From positions 1 through 64,000 of the forward strand of contig CANNFQ010000016.1 of the NCBI GenBank assembly GCA_947503925.1: a stretch of DNA of 64,000 nucleotides, written 5' to 3'. This document shows positions 55,429-63,453 of the stretch, piece by piece. How positions within the stretch are numbered: position 1 is the stretch's first letter; every line of letters starts with the position of its first letter. The DNA comes from an uncultured Paracoccaceae bacterium. GTDB taxonomy: Bacteria; Pseudomonadota; Alphaproteobacteria; Rhodobacterales; Rhodobacteraceae. The position numbers and the translations under genes were made by a program. The notes under the pieces were generated by a model. The model was not told where the DNA came from. It did no database searches and saw only the letters and a list, made by a program, of their open reading frames with translations.

Positions 55429-57447
55429 ATGACTATTGTTGCAGAGAATATCTTGCACCGAATGAGTTCTCAGAACCACTGGCCAGGACTTGTTGCCAAT
55501 GATGTTCTTTGGTGCAAAGAATATGATGCCATGTTCGCCGCTTGTTCAAAAAACGCCTGTTCGAAGATAAAGCATCTGTTGGCCAACTTGCGTGCGCATA
55601 GGCTTGGGGGAACATCTTACTCTGGCTCTCCTCACAACCGCAAGGAAACCGGCCTTCTAGGTATTAAGGATGTTTCCATTGATGAAGCTGCAGGCGTCTT
55701 GTTTGGGGACGGCACGTTTCGGTTCGCATTTGTTAGAAATCCATTTGGTCGAGTCATTTCGTGTTACAAGAATAGAATCGATTCACTAGGAACTGAAAAA
55801 TATGATTTTATTCAATCTTCAACAACCGAGTTTTTGAAAAATCGGTCCCGAATATTGGCCTGGAAAACGGGGTTTGCTGAAGTTGATGTGAATCCAAATG
55901 ATCATATATCCTTTAATGATTTTGTTGGATATATCTGCGATCAAGATCCTTTTCAGATGGACCGCCATTGGTATCATCAGAATAGATCGATACATCATGA
56001 TTTCATCGACTTTGACTTTATCGGCAGAGTGGAAGATTTCGATGCCGATATGGAGCATGTTTTTCAGGAGATCGGCGCGGAAGATTTTGAGTGGTCTCGG
56101 ACAAAACTAAATTCATCAGGCAAGATCACAAACTACGCCGACTTTTTTAATCCAGAATTGGAAGAAAAGTTTGTATCTGTTTTTGCTGAAGACTTTGAAA
56201 CATTTGGATACGAAAACCAAATCAAACGCCCAGGATCTCGGAAGCGAAGAAAAAAGACGCAAACCGAAGACCGTTCGATGGATATTTCGAAGTATCCAAA
56301 TACTAACCTCGAAGTGATTATTCGATCATGGGGCGATACTCCCCTCCTACGCGATACTGTCAATATTATTCGAGCTCGATTTGGTGAAGAGACTTCTGTT
56401 CGTATTGTCTGCGCGCTCGACGGTGATCGCTACATTAGTGACTTCGCTCGGATATCAGAATGCCGACTTGAGTTCGTTGGAGACGATGCGAATACTGGCG
56501 CGCTCAACGCAAGGGCGCTGGAGAACACTACGTCGGACTACCTTTTAACTGTTGATGAAGGCGTCGTGCCGACGTCGTCTTTGCAAATAAAGAATGCCAA
56601 ACAGCTGATTCAGTCTAACGACGAAATCGCGATCGTAGGTGGGCGCATATTACCGAAGGACGTAGGCAATGCGAATGCGTATTGGGAAAATGCCAGCCTT
56701 TCGCTTCGCGGTTCTGATAAGAACTCTCTTATCCTGTCACCTATCGAGTACTTCCTTGAGGGGCGTTATTCATGGAAGGCAGGCACATACAGAGAGTGCG
56801 ATACCCTGTCCACATTCACTTTTTGCGATGTTGGCCGTCTGAGGCAGGAACAAGTGGTATGGGATGAAGGTTTGGATGGTATGCAGTCCTATTTCGACTT
56901 TTACCTGCAAATGAGCGGCAAGCCCAAAATGCGAGCGGTGCATTTCGATCAGATGACCTCTCACAGGCTCAAGAACGACATTTCGCTCGAAGACGAACTT
57001 CCCAAACTGAAAACGCTAAATGTATTCATGAAGAAATGGGGATTGGACCATTTGATGTTTTTCGGCAGGTGTCATTTGCTGTACGACGAAGTCACTGATG
57101 TCGCGACTGTTTTTCCTTTTAGTTTTCGAGACTCACTCGGTAATCCGACGAGAAAGGAGGATCTAAGTTTTTTTTATGCAGACCGAATTCCGGGTACGCA
57201 GCAGCGCCAAATCTCAAGTAGCCCAAAACCGACTAGTGTTCGCCAACAAGTGGAACCTAAACCGCCTGAGCATAGATTACCGCCAAGGCGCGCGGCAATG
57301 TATCCACTTTACTTGATGTTTGTGGGGCCGTTTCTGAACAAGAGAAACGCTCAACGGCTCTATGACGATCCTTTTGACCTATTTGGCCGCGCAAAGCATC
57401 CTGCGATTAAGTTTGGTCAATCCTTTTTTGGATTCCCTAAGCGCTGA
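55429..57447 (+). CDS. Sulfotransferase fused to a glycosyltransferase-like domain
   Basis: 672 aa. Residues 25-270: carbohydrate sulfotransferase (Sulfotransfer_2 type), with the PAPS 5'-phosphosulfate loop CSKNACSKIKHLL (residues 39-51) and 3'-phosphate site FRFAFVRNPFGRVISCYKNR (98-115), and DFDFIGRVEDFDADMEHVF. Residues about 295-560: a domain aligning with the C-terminal GT domain of the preceding protein, for instance VFMKKWGLDHLMFFGR against FMNKWGLRALTILGK, but the metal site DDDF is replaced by Asp376-Glu-Gly, so it may bind glycan without transferring sugar. The last 80 residues are basic and Pro-rich. Points to sulfation of a surface glycan. Confidence 0.7.
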   Translation: MTIVAENILHRMSSQNHWPGLVANDVLWCKEYDAMFAACSKNACSKIKHLLANLRAHRLGGTSYSGSPHNRKETGLLGIKDVSIDEAAGVLFGDGTFRFAFVRNPFGRVISCYKNRIDSLGTEKYDFIQSSTTEFLKNRSRILAWKTGFAEVDVNPNDHISFNDFVGYICDQDPFQMDRHWYHQNRSIHHDFIDFDFIGRVEDFDADMEHVFQEIGAEDFEWSRTKLNSSGKITNYADFFNPELEEKFVSVFAEDFETFGYENQIKRPGSRKRRKKTQTEDRSMDISKYPNTNLEVIIRSWGDTPLLRDTVNIIRARFGEETSVRIVCALDGDRYISDFARISECRLEFVGDDANTGALNARALENTTSDYLLTVDEGVVPTSSLQIKNAKQLIQSNDEIAIVGGRILPKDVGNANAYWENASLSLRGSDKNSLILSPIEYFLEGRYSWKAGTYRECDTLSTFTFCDVGRLRQEQVVWDEGLDGMQSYFDFYLQMSGKPKMRAVHFDQMTSHRLKNDISLEDELPKLKTLNVFMKKWGLDHLMFFGRCHLLYDEVTDVATVFPFSFRDSLGNPTRKEDLSFFYADRIPGTQQRQISSSPKPTSVRQQVEPKPPEHRLPPRRAAMYPLYLMFVGPFLNKRNAQRLYDDPFDLFGRAKHPAIKFGQSFFGFPKR

Positions 57448-57594
57448 TTGGTTTGTTTCGCGCTTTCTGACTTTCCGTGCCCGTCCATGAGTCGCTTTGA
57501 ACTCCCCTTGTGCTTGGCAGCAAGACTTGCCACCGGAACCGCCGGTCATGGTGAAGCGGAGTTTGCTCAACCTTGAATAAGCAGACGAATGCGG

Positions 57595-57790
57595 AGGGAC
57601 CGTTTCGCCGATGCCCAATTATTGGGAGATCAAGGAACAAGAAACGGGGATGCCTGCGGCTGAGATTTGCCGCAAACATGGCCTCAGCATGGCGCGTTCT
57701 ACAAGTACAGCTCGAAGTATATCGGCACGTAGGTATCCGACGCAGCCAATATGGGATCGTTGGAAGTCTGGTCTCGGGTCAGTGCCCATG
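57595..57790 (+). pseudogene. IS3-family transposase orfA remnant
   Basis: Three frames together give an IS3 orfA start: RFADAQLLG, then EIKEQETGMPAAEICRKHGLS, then FYKYSSKYIGT followed by TAG. In intact elements this is one helix-turn-helix protein (form: KEQEAGMPTAEVCRKHGIS...FYKWKAKYGG). At least two frameshifts have destroyed it, and no orfB follows. Confidence 0.7.
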
Positions 57791-57898
57791 CCCGTTTTAC
57801 AGTCGGTTACAGGGATTGTCGCATGCCAGAATAGAACGTGTTCGACTACAAATCTGAATCGAAAGAGCGCACTTATGTCAAACGCGGGCACATTTAGC

Positions 57899-58200
57899 TT
57901 AGGCAGGCTTGTGCCGTATTTCATGAATCAGGCGTGTTTCCAACAACTGTCCATGCTTGTAAAGAATTGGGTAGGCTACTGCGCAGATATGGTTGTTGAA
58001 CTCTCGCAGCGCACGCAGCAGCTCTAGGTGGGCATTGCTTGACGCGATGCTCTCTACCAATCCGTTTTGCAATCGCTTCAGATGCCGTTTGCGGCTTTTG
58101 CGTTCGAGGCGCTTGATTTCTGACTTATCGAGACTCAATAGGCGCGCGCTTTCCAGATCGTCTGAGATTAGGATATTGCTTGCAAGGTGCAGGTTATGGG
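57899..58200 (-). pseudogene. Na/Pi-cotransporter (PhoU-type) C-terminal remnant
   Basis: About 100 residues on the minus strand: NLHLASNILISDDLESARLL, then KSEIKRLERKSRKRHLKRLQNG and NAHLELLRALREFNNHICAVAYPIL, the helical PhoU-like tail of NptA/YjbB Na+/phosphate cotransporters. The membrane part is missing, replaced upstream by other broken genes. An ATG at 58138 would yield 79 residues, but function is unlikely. Confidence 0.6.
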
Positions 58201-58239
58201 CTGGCGTGCCCCCAGAACGAGCGAGAGGCCGGCCTCAAA

Positions 58240-58545
58240 CGGTATTGATCCGACCTGCACCAGTGTCACGCACATTAGGATTGCTCCAGTGCTTCGGCCC
58301 CGTTGCCTCGCGCAAGGGAGCCCGATTGCCGGTAGCCGCCAATGGGTGTCTTCGCAGCCCTCTGAAAATCCGTTTACAGAGACGGTGCCGCAGGACAAAG
58401 ACCGTGCCATGTTCAAAGCACGGTCGATGTATTGGGTAAACACTCGCATGGAGCCCATATTCTGTGTCACTTGCAACGGCCAACGTGTCTTTAACATTTT
58501 GCATTGGCATGAAAGGCGTTCGGTCGAGCTTCTTGCGCGCACCGA
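58240..58545 (-). pseudogene. Aldehyde dehydrogenase C-terminal remnant
   Basis: Pieces in two frames on the minus strand join to a typical aldehyde dehydrogenase end: KDTLAVASDTEYGLHASVY (first frame), IDRALNMARSLSCGTVSVNGF (second frame, break near 58440), then EDTPLAATG-like residues where PFGGYKQSG would be. The catalytic Cys region is absent. Several frameshifts; a relic. Confidence 0.65.
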
Positions 58546-58662
58546 ATAGTATGTTCTCGTTGACGAAGAAACAGAGGCTACACATCGTTCGCATTTCGGT
58601 GATGCCCACATGCGCGGCGAGCGGGTCGCGCATGTGCTGGCTCAGGGTTTCGTTATAGGGCT

Positions 58663-59061
58663 TCAGGCGGTCCCAAAAAGTTGCCACAGGATAGCGACGG
58701 CAAGTACGAACATAGAAAGGGTCGTTAGCCCGGCGCCAATCGCGCGGCCTTTGCTATCCGCCGATGCTCTTAGGCCAAAGTAATGGACGACTCGCGCCAG
58801 GATAAGTACGCCACCGCAGGCTGCCACCAGCCAAGGTGATGTCCCCGCGACTTCCGCACCGGCGAGGGCCAGCAGCGCGAGAGGGACATATTCGATGAAA
58901 TTGCCATGCGCTCGGATCAGACGCAGCAGTGCGTCATCGTCACCATGCAGCAGCAGGATGCCGGTTTTTGCCCTGCGGACACCAACCGAGATCGCCATCG
59001 GGATGCTGAGCAGGACGAAAATCGCTGTAACGACTAGCGCGATTTGTGGTGCATGTTCCAT
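58663..59061 (-). CDS. MAPEG-family membrane protein
   Basis: 132 aa, four membrane helices. RRAKTGILLLHGDDDALLRLIRAHGNFIEYVPLALLALA is the MAPEG core, with RxHxNxxEYVP; the C-terminal half has ARVVHYFGLRA. MAPEG enzymes act on glutathione or eicosanoid-like substrates in the membrane; bacterial roles are mostly unknown. GC content and codon use look host-like, unlike the broken genes next to it. Confidence 0.88.
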   Translation of the reverse strand: MEHAPQIALVVTAIFVLLSIPMAISVGVRRAKTGILLLHGDDDALLRLIRAHGNFIEYVPLALLALAGAEVAGTSPWLVAACGGVLILARVVHYFGLRASADSKGRAIGAGLTTLSMFVLAVAILWQLFGTA

Positions 59062-59073
59062 CTGAGTGGCCCC

Positions 59074-59472
59074 CTAAGCCGACTTCTCGGTCATCATACT
59101 TTCGTAGGTGATCATGGCGAAACGCGCCCCTTGCGGGTCGTTGAGCGTCGCCATGCGGCCAACGCCGGGCATATCCATGGGTGGCTGTAGGACGGTGGCA
59201 CCTTTCGCCTTCGCTGTAGCGACGCTGCTGTCCACGTCAGCGACGGTGAAGAAGATCGTCCAACTGCCGTTATCCTCGGGCATCGGAGAGAATCCGCCAA
59301 TCGCCGTTTCACCCACCGTTACCGCCGAGTAGCTGGATCCGTCCTGCATCGGCATGTTGTTGATCGTCCACCCCAGGACATCTTGATAAAAGGCCTTTGC
59401 CTTGTCCTGATCAGGCCCTGCGTGCCCGATCCAGCCCGCGTTTCCGATCGCTGTCATGTCAATAATGCTCAT
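59074..59472 (-). CDS. VOC-family (glyoxalase-like) protein
   Basis: 132 aa from the ATG at 59472. Two beta-alpha-beta-beta-beta units: GNAGWIGHAGPDQDKAKAFYQDVLGWTI and SWTIFFTVADVDSSVATAKAKGATVLQPP, ending GRMATLNDPQGARFAMITY. Belongs to the VOC proteins often found near YCII proteins and ECF sigma factors. Substrate unknown. Same strand as the sigma factor and 69 nt after its stop. Confidence 0.85.
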   Translation of the reverse strand: MSIIDMTAIGNAGWIGHAGPDQDKAKAFYQDVLGWTINNMPMQDGSSYSAVTVGETAIGGFSPMPEDNGSWTIFFTVADVDSSVATAKAKGATVLQPPMDMPGVGRMATLNDPQGARFAMITYESMMTEKSA

Positions 59473-59541
59473 TTGGGTTCTCCCTTGTGTGTGCCCGCCC
59501 ACTGCAGGCCTGATACAAGGACGCACGACCTGGGCTGATCC

Positions 59542-60777
59542 CTACATCTCGGACAGTTCTTTTTTGCTGAACGCGATTTTTTCTTTAAGGACGGCGCGTT
59601 CTGGCGCTGTTGGGCCTAGCGAGAGTGCCGCTTCAAAGGCCGCGATTGCCGCCGGATGATCGCCGGTGTCCTGCAAAAGGCCACCCCGCATGGCATGAAA
59701 CCAGCGGTATTGTGACAGGTGGTCAGCCAGCGGTTCCAATGCGGTTAATGCGTGGGCCGGGCCCTCAATCTTTGCCTCTGCCGCAATCTGGTTCAGCCGC
59801 ACCACCGGCGAGGGTTGCAGTGTATAGAGCGCCGCATAATGCGCCGCGATCAGTGCCCAATCGGTTTCTTCTGCGGCGCGCGCGCGGGCGTGGACTGCCG
59901 CAATAGCGGCCTGAATGATGTAGACGCCCCGGTGATTGATTCGCTGGGCTTTTTGCAGCAGCGCCGTTGCTTCGGCGATCTGGGACATATCCCATTGGTT
60001 GCGATCCTGGTCGTCCAGCGCGACAAGTTGGCCATCGGCGTCTATACGTGCATCGCGCCGCGAATGTTGGAACAGAAGCAACGACAAAAGTGCCGTTTGC
60101 TCACCCATGGCCGGGAACAGCTCGGCCAGCAGGCGCGCGAGGCGGATCGCCTCTTCGCAAACTGTCAGCTTGATTTGGGTCTCTCCACCAGAGGCAGACC
60201 AGCCTTCGTTGAACATCAAATAGACCATCAGTGAGACCTCACCCAGCCGCGCGCCTCGCTCCTGCGGGGTGGGCGTCTTAAAGGCGACGGAGCCACTGGT
60301 GATCTTCTTTTTGGCGCGGGTGATCCGTTGTTCCATCGCCTTGGGCTTGATCAAGAAGCCGCGTGCGATTTCCGTGACGCTGAGCCCAGCGACGATCCGT
60401 AGCGCGATGGCGATCTGATCGCGACGCTCCAACTCTGGGTGGCAACAGATGAACAACAGGCGCAGGACGTCATCGCGCAGTTCATCAGGGTCTGGGGTGG
60501 CCTCTGTCATAGTCTGAAACTCTGCACTGTGGCGGGCGAGGCTGGCATGGTGCCGCTGGGACTTGCGCAGAGCGTCGAGCCCCGCGTTGCGGGCGGTGGT
60601 CAGCAACCAGGCCAACGGATCACGCGGCGCGCCTGTTGCTGGCCAGACCTTCAAAGCCTTGAGACAGGCCTCTGCAAAGGCGTCTTCCGCAGTGTCGATA
60701 TCACGAAAGTAGCGGGTAAGCGCGGCCAGTGCCTGCGGGCGCTGTTGCGTGAATGTTGCCTCTAGCCAATCTGACAC
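59542..60777 (-). CDS. ECF sigma factor with C-terminal TPR-like domain (ECF42 type)
   Basis: 411 aa from a GTG at 60777, with GGAATAGGGA upstream. Sigma region 2 at about 10-75 (ALTRYFRDIDTAEDAFAEACLKAL, DPLAWLLTTARNAGLDALRK) and region 4 at about 115-165 (LSVTEIARGFLIKPKAMEQRITRAKKKI). The remaining 230 residues (GEVSLMVYLMFNEGWSAS, RLNQIAAEAKIEGPAHALTALEPL) form a TPR-like helical extension required for activity in the ECF42 group. No anti-sigma factor is linked; ECF42 genes sit next to DGPF/YCII genes, as here. Confidence 0.88.
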   Translation of the reverse strand: MSDWLEATFTQQRPQALAALTRYFRDIDTAEDAFAEACLKALKVWPATGAPRDPLAWLLTTARNAGLDALRKSQRHHASLARHSAEFQTMTEATPDPDELRDDVLRLLFICCHPELERRDQIAIALRIVAGLSVTEIARGFLIKPKAMEQRITRAKKKITSGSVAFKTPTPQERGARLGEVSLMVYLMFNEGWSASGGETQIKLTVCEEAIRLARLLAELFPAMGEQTALLSLLLFQHSRRDARIDADGQLVALDDQDRNQWDMSQIAEATALLQKAQRINHRGVYIIQAAIAAVHARARAAEETDWALIAAHYAALYTLQPSPVVRLNQIAAEAKIEGPAHALTALEPLADHLSQYRWFHAMRGGLLQDTGDHPAAIAAFEAALSLGPTAPERAVLKEKIAFSKKELSEM

Positions 60778-60781
60778 TTCC

Positions 60782-61153
60782 CTATTCCGACGAAATCGCG
60801 CCACCCGCCCAGGCCACGGGCCGAACTTCAAGCCGCACCACCGGGGATGAGATCATCTTTGCATAGGCAAGCGCGTCATCGAGGTTTTCGAAATCCGCTG
60901 CGTAAAAACCCAGAAAACTCTCTTTCGTTTCTGCATAGGGCCCATCCACGATCAACGGGGGGTGATCTGCTGACGGCGCGGGTTCAAGCATCACCGCCGA
61001 GGTCGGTGGCATCAGCTTGATCGAGACGAACTCACCCCGTTTCTTCAGTGCTTCTTGCAGCGCGCCATGCCCGGCGAGTACTTCGTCCTGCCGCTCTTTG
61101 GGGAGTGTTTCGAAAAGGCCGGCCTCGCCGTAGATCGTAATTGCATAGATCAT
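60782..61153 (-). CDS. YCII-related (DGPF-type) protein
   Basis: 123 aa from the ATG at 61153. IVDGPYAETKESFLGFYAADFENLDDALAYAK carries the DGPY/F motif that names the group, and VVRLEVRPVAW ends it. These small proteins are the regular partners of ECF42 sigma factors; whether they act as enzymes or as signal sensors is not settled. Ends 4 nt before the sigma-factor start, so the two are one operon. Confidence 0.88.
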   Translation of the reverse strand: MIYAITIYGEAGLFETLPKERQDEVLAGHGALQEALKKRGEFVSIKLMPPTSAVMLEPAPSADHPPLIVDGPYAETKESFLGFYAADFENLDDALAYAKMISSPVVRLEVRPVAWAGGAISSE

Positions 61154-61249
61154 CGTTTTCTCCGTTGCTCTGATCACATGCTGCAAGGACGCGCGAGGCA
61201 ATGCAAATCCGACAATGTTTGTGCGGAAAGGAGCAATTCATGCAAGACC

Positions 61250-61536
61250 GCTCATCTGGTGGGTGACCGTCTGATATCGCGCCTTCGCCGCACTAAAGGC
61301 CATCTGAGTTCGCTTTCACGAAGCCACCGTCGCCATGTGAGCTGGTGTCGTGGAGAATGTTGAAGGGGCGATCCGCAACAGGTGACAGATCGGCTCGCCC
61401 CCCCAGGCAATCTTCTGGGCAATCGATCTGATCGCACCGGATTGGATTTCAAATTCGCCGGATGTTCAAGCACCATCCGCGCAGCCTGCTCGCGCACCTG
61501 AGGTGAGTACCAGTTTCCACATTTGTTCTTTTCCAT
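61250..61536 (-). pseudogene. IS3-family transposase remnant
   Basis: Minus strand: MEKNKCGNWYSPQVREQAAR then MVLEHPAN, as in IS3 orfA; after a frameshift near 61450 the second frame gives AIRSIAQKIAWGGEP. Past another break RIAPSTFSTTPAHMATVAS resembles the beginning of orfB (form: APSTYYAHKAR). A decayed two-frame transposase. Confidence 0.7.
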
Positions 61537-61877
61537 AACCCACCATCTTACTTCTGGGTCCTCAGCAAACAACGAGCGGTTCACAGTGAACTTTCGCTGC
61601 GCGTAAGCGAACGACGGCCTTATGGCCACATAGATTGAGGATTGGCGGCAATCGAAACGGTGTACAGGCTGCGGCAACCCCTGCGCAGTGGGCGACGCTG
61701 GTAGCCGCTGTTGGGCTACAAATTGCGATGGTTTTCCTCGGATAGTCGTACGTCTTATGTGTCGTCAGATATAGTGACTGATTTTTGAATTAAGGGTCAG
61801 TTACGTTGTTCGATTGTACTGTTGGGCTTAGGGTTTTTCCAACCCCGAATGCCCAACTAAACTTTATGGAGCGAGCC
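61537..61877. other. Intergenic stretch upstream of the fumarase gene
   Basis: About 340 nt with no gene I can support. It marks the right edge of the disturbed region. A plus-strand frame continuous with the fumarase gene from 61806 has no conserved residues and is taken as leader. Confidence 0.4.
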
Positions 61878-63446
61878 ATGGTGCAGTTTGAAAAACTAGA
61901 CTTGCCACCACCTTCCCAAATTACGCTTGATGGCGAGTGCTATTTGCGGGTTGATCCCGCCGCGTTGCAGGCGCTGACAGAGCGAGCGTTTGGTGACATT
62001 TCACATCTGCTGCGTCCTGCGCATTTGGCCCAGTTGAAGAGTATTCTGGATGATGATGAGGCTTCGGTGAATGATAAATATGTCGCTCTGGAACTGCTGA
62101 AAAATGCTGTCATTGCGGCCGAGGGTGCGTTTCCCTCTTGTCAGGACACAGGTACAGCAATTGTCACTGGCCATAAGGGGCAAAACGTTCTGTTGCACGG
62201 TGATCTGAAGGAGGCCTTGGAGGCCGGTATTAAGCGTACTTACGCCACGCGGAACCTTCGTTTTTCTCAGATGGCGCCATTTGATATGTTCAATGAGAAA
62301 AACACTGGAACAAACCTGCCGGCACAGATTGATATTTCGGCCACCTCCGGGACTTCGATGGAACTGCTGTTCATGGCCAAGGGCGGCGGCTCTGCCAACA
62401 AGACATTCCTGTTTCAAGAAACACGGCGGTTGCTGGAACCAGAGCGACTCCGTCAATTCTTCGATGAAAAGATCCGCACGATCGGGACAACGGCCTGTCC
62501 CCCTTATCATCTGGCGTTTGTGATTGGCGGTCTTTCGGCGGAACAATGTCTGAAGATGGTGAAGCTGGCATCTGCAAAAGAGCTTGATGATCTGCCGACC
62601 ACAGGCGACGAAACTGGGCGCGCTTTTCGTGATTTGGGTGCGGAAAAGGTGGTGCTGGACCTGAGCCGCAATCTGGGATTGGGCGCGCAGTTTGGCGGAA
62701 AATACTTTTGCCACGATGTGCGCGTCATCCGTTTGCCGCGCCACGGCGGCAGCCTGCCCGTTGGCATGGGGGTGTCCTGTTCGGCGGATCGACAGGCCAA
62801 GGCGCGCGTCGATGCGGAGGGGTTCTGGATTGAAAAGCTGGAGACCGACCCGGTGAAACATTTGCCGAGCGTCGAGGTAGTGGACGCAGGTGCGGTGCAC
62901 ATCGACCTGAACCAGCCGATCGATGTCATTTGCGCGCAGCTTTCACAGCTGACAGTGTCCACACCTGTGTTGATGTCGGGCCCGATGATTGTGGCGCGGG
63001 ATTTGGTTCACGCTGAGCTGGCGAAGCGTTTGGCAAATGGAGAGGATTTGCCGGCGTACTTCCGAGAACATCCGGTCTACTACGCGGGTCCGGCAAAGAC
63101 CCCGGATGGGTACGCATCTGGGTCGTTTGGCCCGACAACGGCGGCTCGGATGGACCCTTACGTGCCCGATCTGCAAGCAAAAGGCGCAAGCCGCGTGATG
63201 ATTGCAAAAGGCAACCGTGCACGAAGTGTTACGCAAAGCTGCCAGAGACACTGTGGCTTCTATCTGGGGTCGGTTGGCGGTGCTGCTGCCAGCCTAGGGC
63301 GAGATGTGATCCGCAAGACCGAAGTGATTGATTTCCCTGAATTCGGCATGGAGGCTGTGCATCGGATCGAGGTTGAAAACTTCCCGGCGTTTATCGTGGT
63401 AGATGACAAGGGTGGGGATTTCTTCACGCGGAAACCCCAGCTATGA
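61878..63446 (+). CDS. Class I [4Fe-4S] fumarate hydratase
   Basis: 522 aa from the ATG at 61878 (GGAG at 61868-61871). Both halves of the class I enzyme are fused: the alpha part with [12 protein letters not shown] (Cys88), [12 protein letters not shown] (Cys207) and GVSCSADRQ (Cys301), the three cluster ligands, and the beta part with [35 protein letters not shown] and [15 protein letters not shown]. Converts fumarate and malate in the citric acid cycle; such enzymes are oxygen-sensitive. One glycine of the usual HGGFYLGS is a cysteine here (HCGFYLGS). The LysR gene starts 7 nt downstream. Confidence 0.93.
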   Translation: MVQFEKLDLPPPSQITLDGECYLRVDPAALQALTERAFGDISHLLRPAHLAQLKSILDDDEASVNDKYVALELLKNAVIAAEGAFPSCQDTGTAIVTGHKGQNVLLHGDLKEALEAGIKRTYATRNLRFSQMAPFDMFNEKNTGTNLPAQIDISATSGTSMELLFMAKGGGSANKTFLFQETRRLLEPERLRQFFDEKIRTIGTTACPPYHLAFVIGGLSAEQCLKMVKLASAKELDDLPTTGDETGRAFRDLGAEKVVLDLSRNLGLGAQFGGKYFCHDVRVIRLPRHGGSLPVGMGVSCSADRQAKARVDAEGFWIEKLETDPVKHLPSVEVVDAGAVHIDLNQPIDVICAQLSQLTVSTPVLMSGPMIVARDLVHAELAKRLANGEDLPAYFREHPVYYAGPAKTPDGYASGSFGPTTAARMDPYVPDLQAKGASRVMIAKGNRARSVTQSCQRHCGFYLGSVGGAAASLGRDVIRKTEVIDFPEFGMEAVHRIEVENFPAFIVVDDKGGDFFTRKPQL

Positions 63447-63453
63447 ATTCTGC

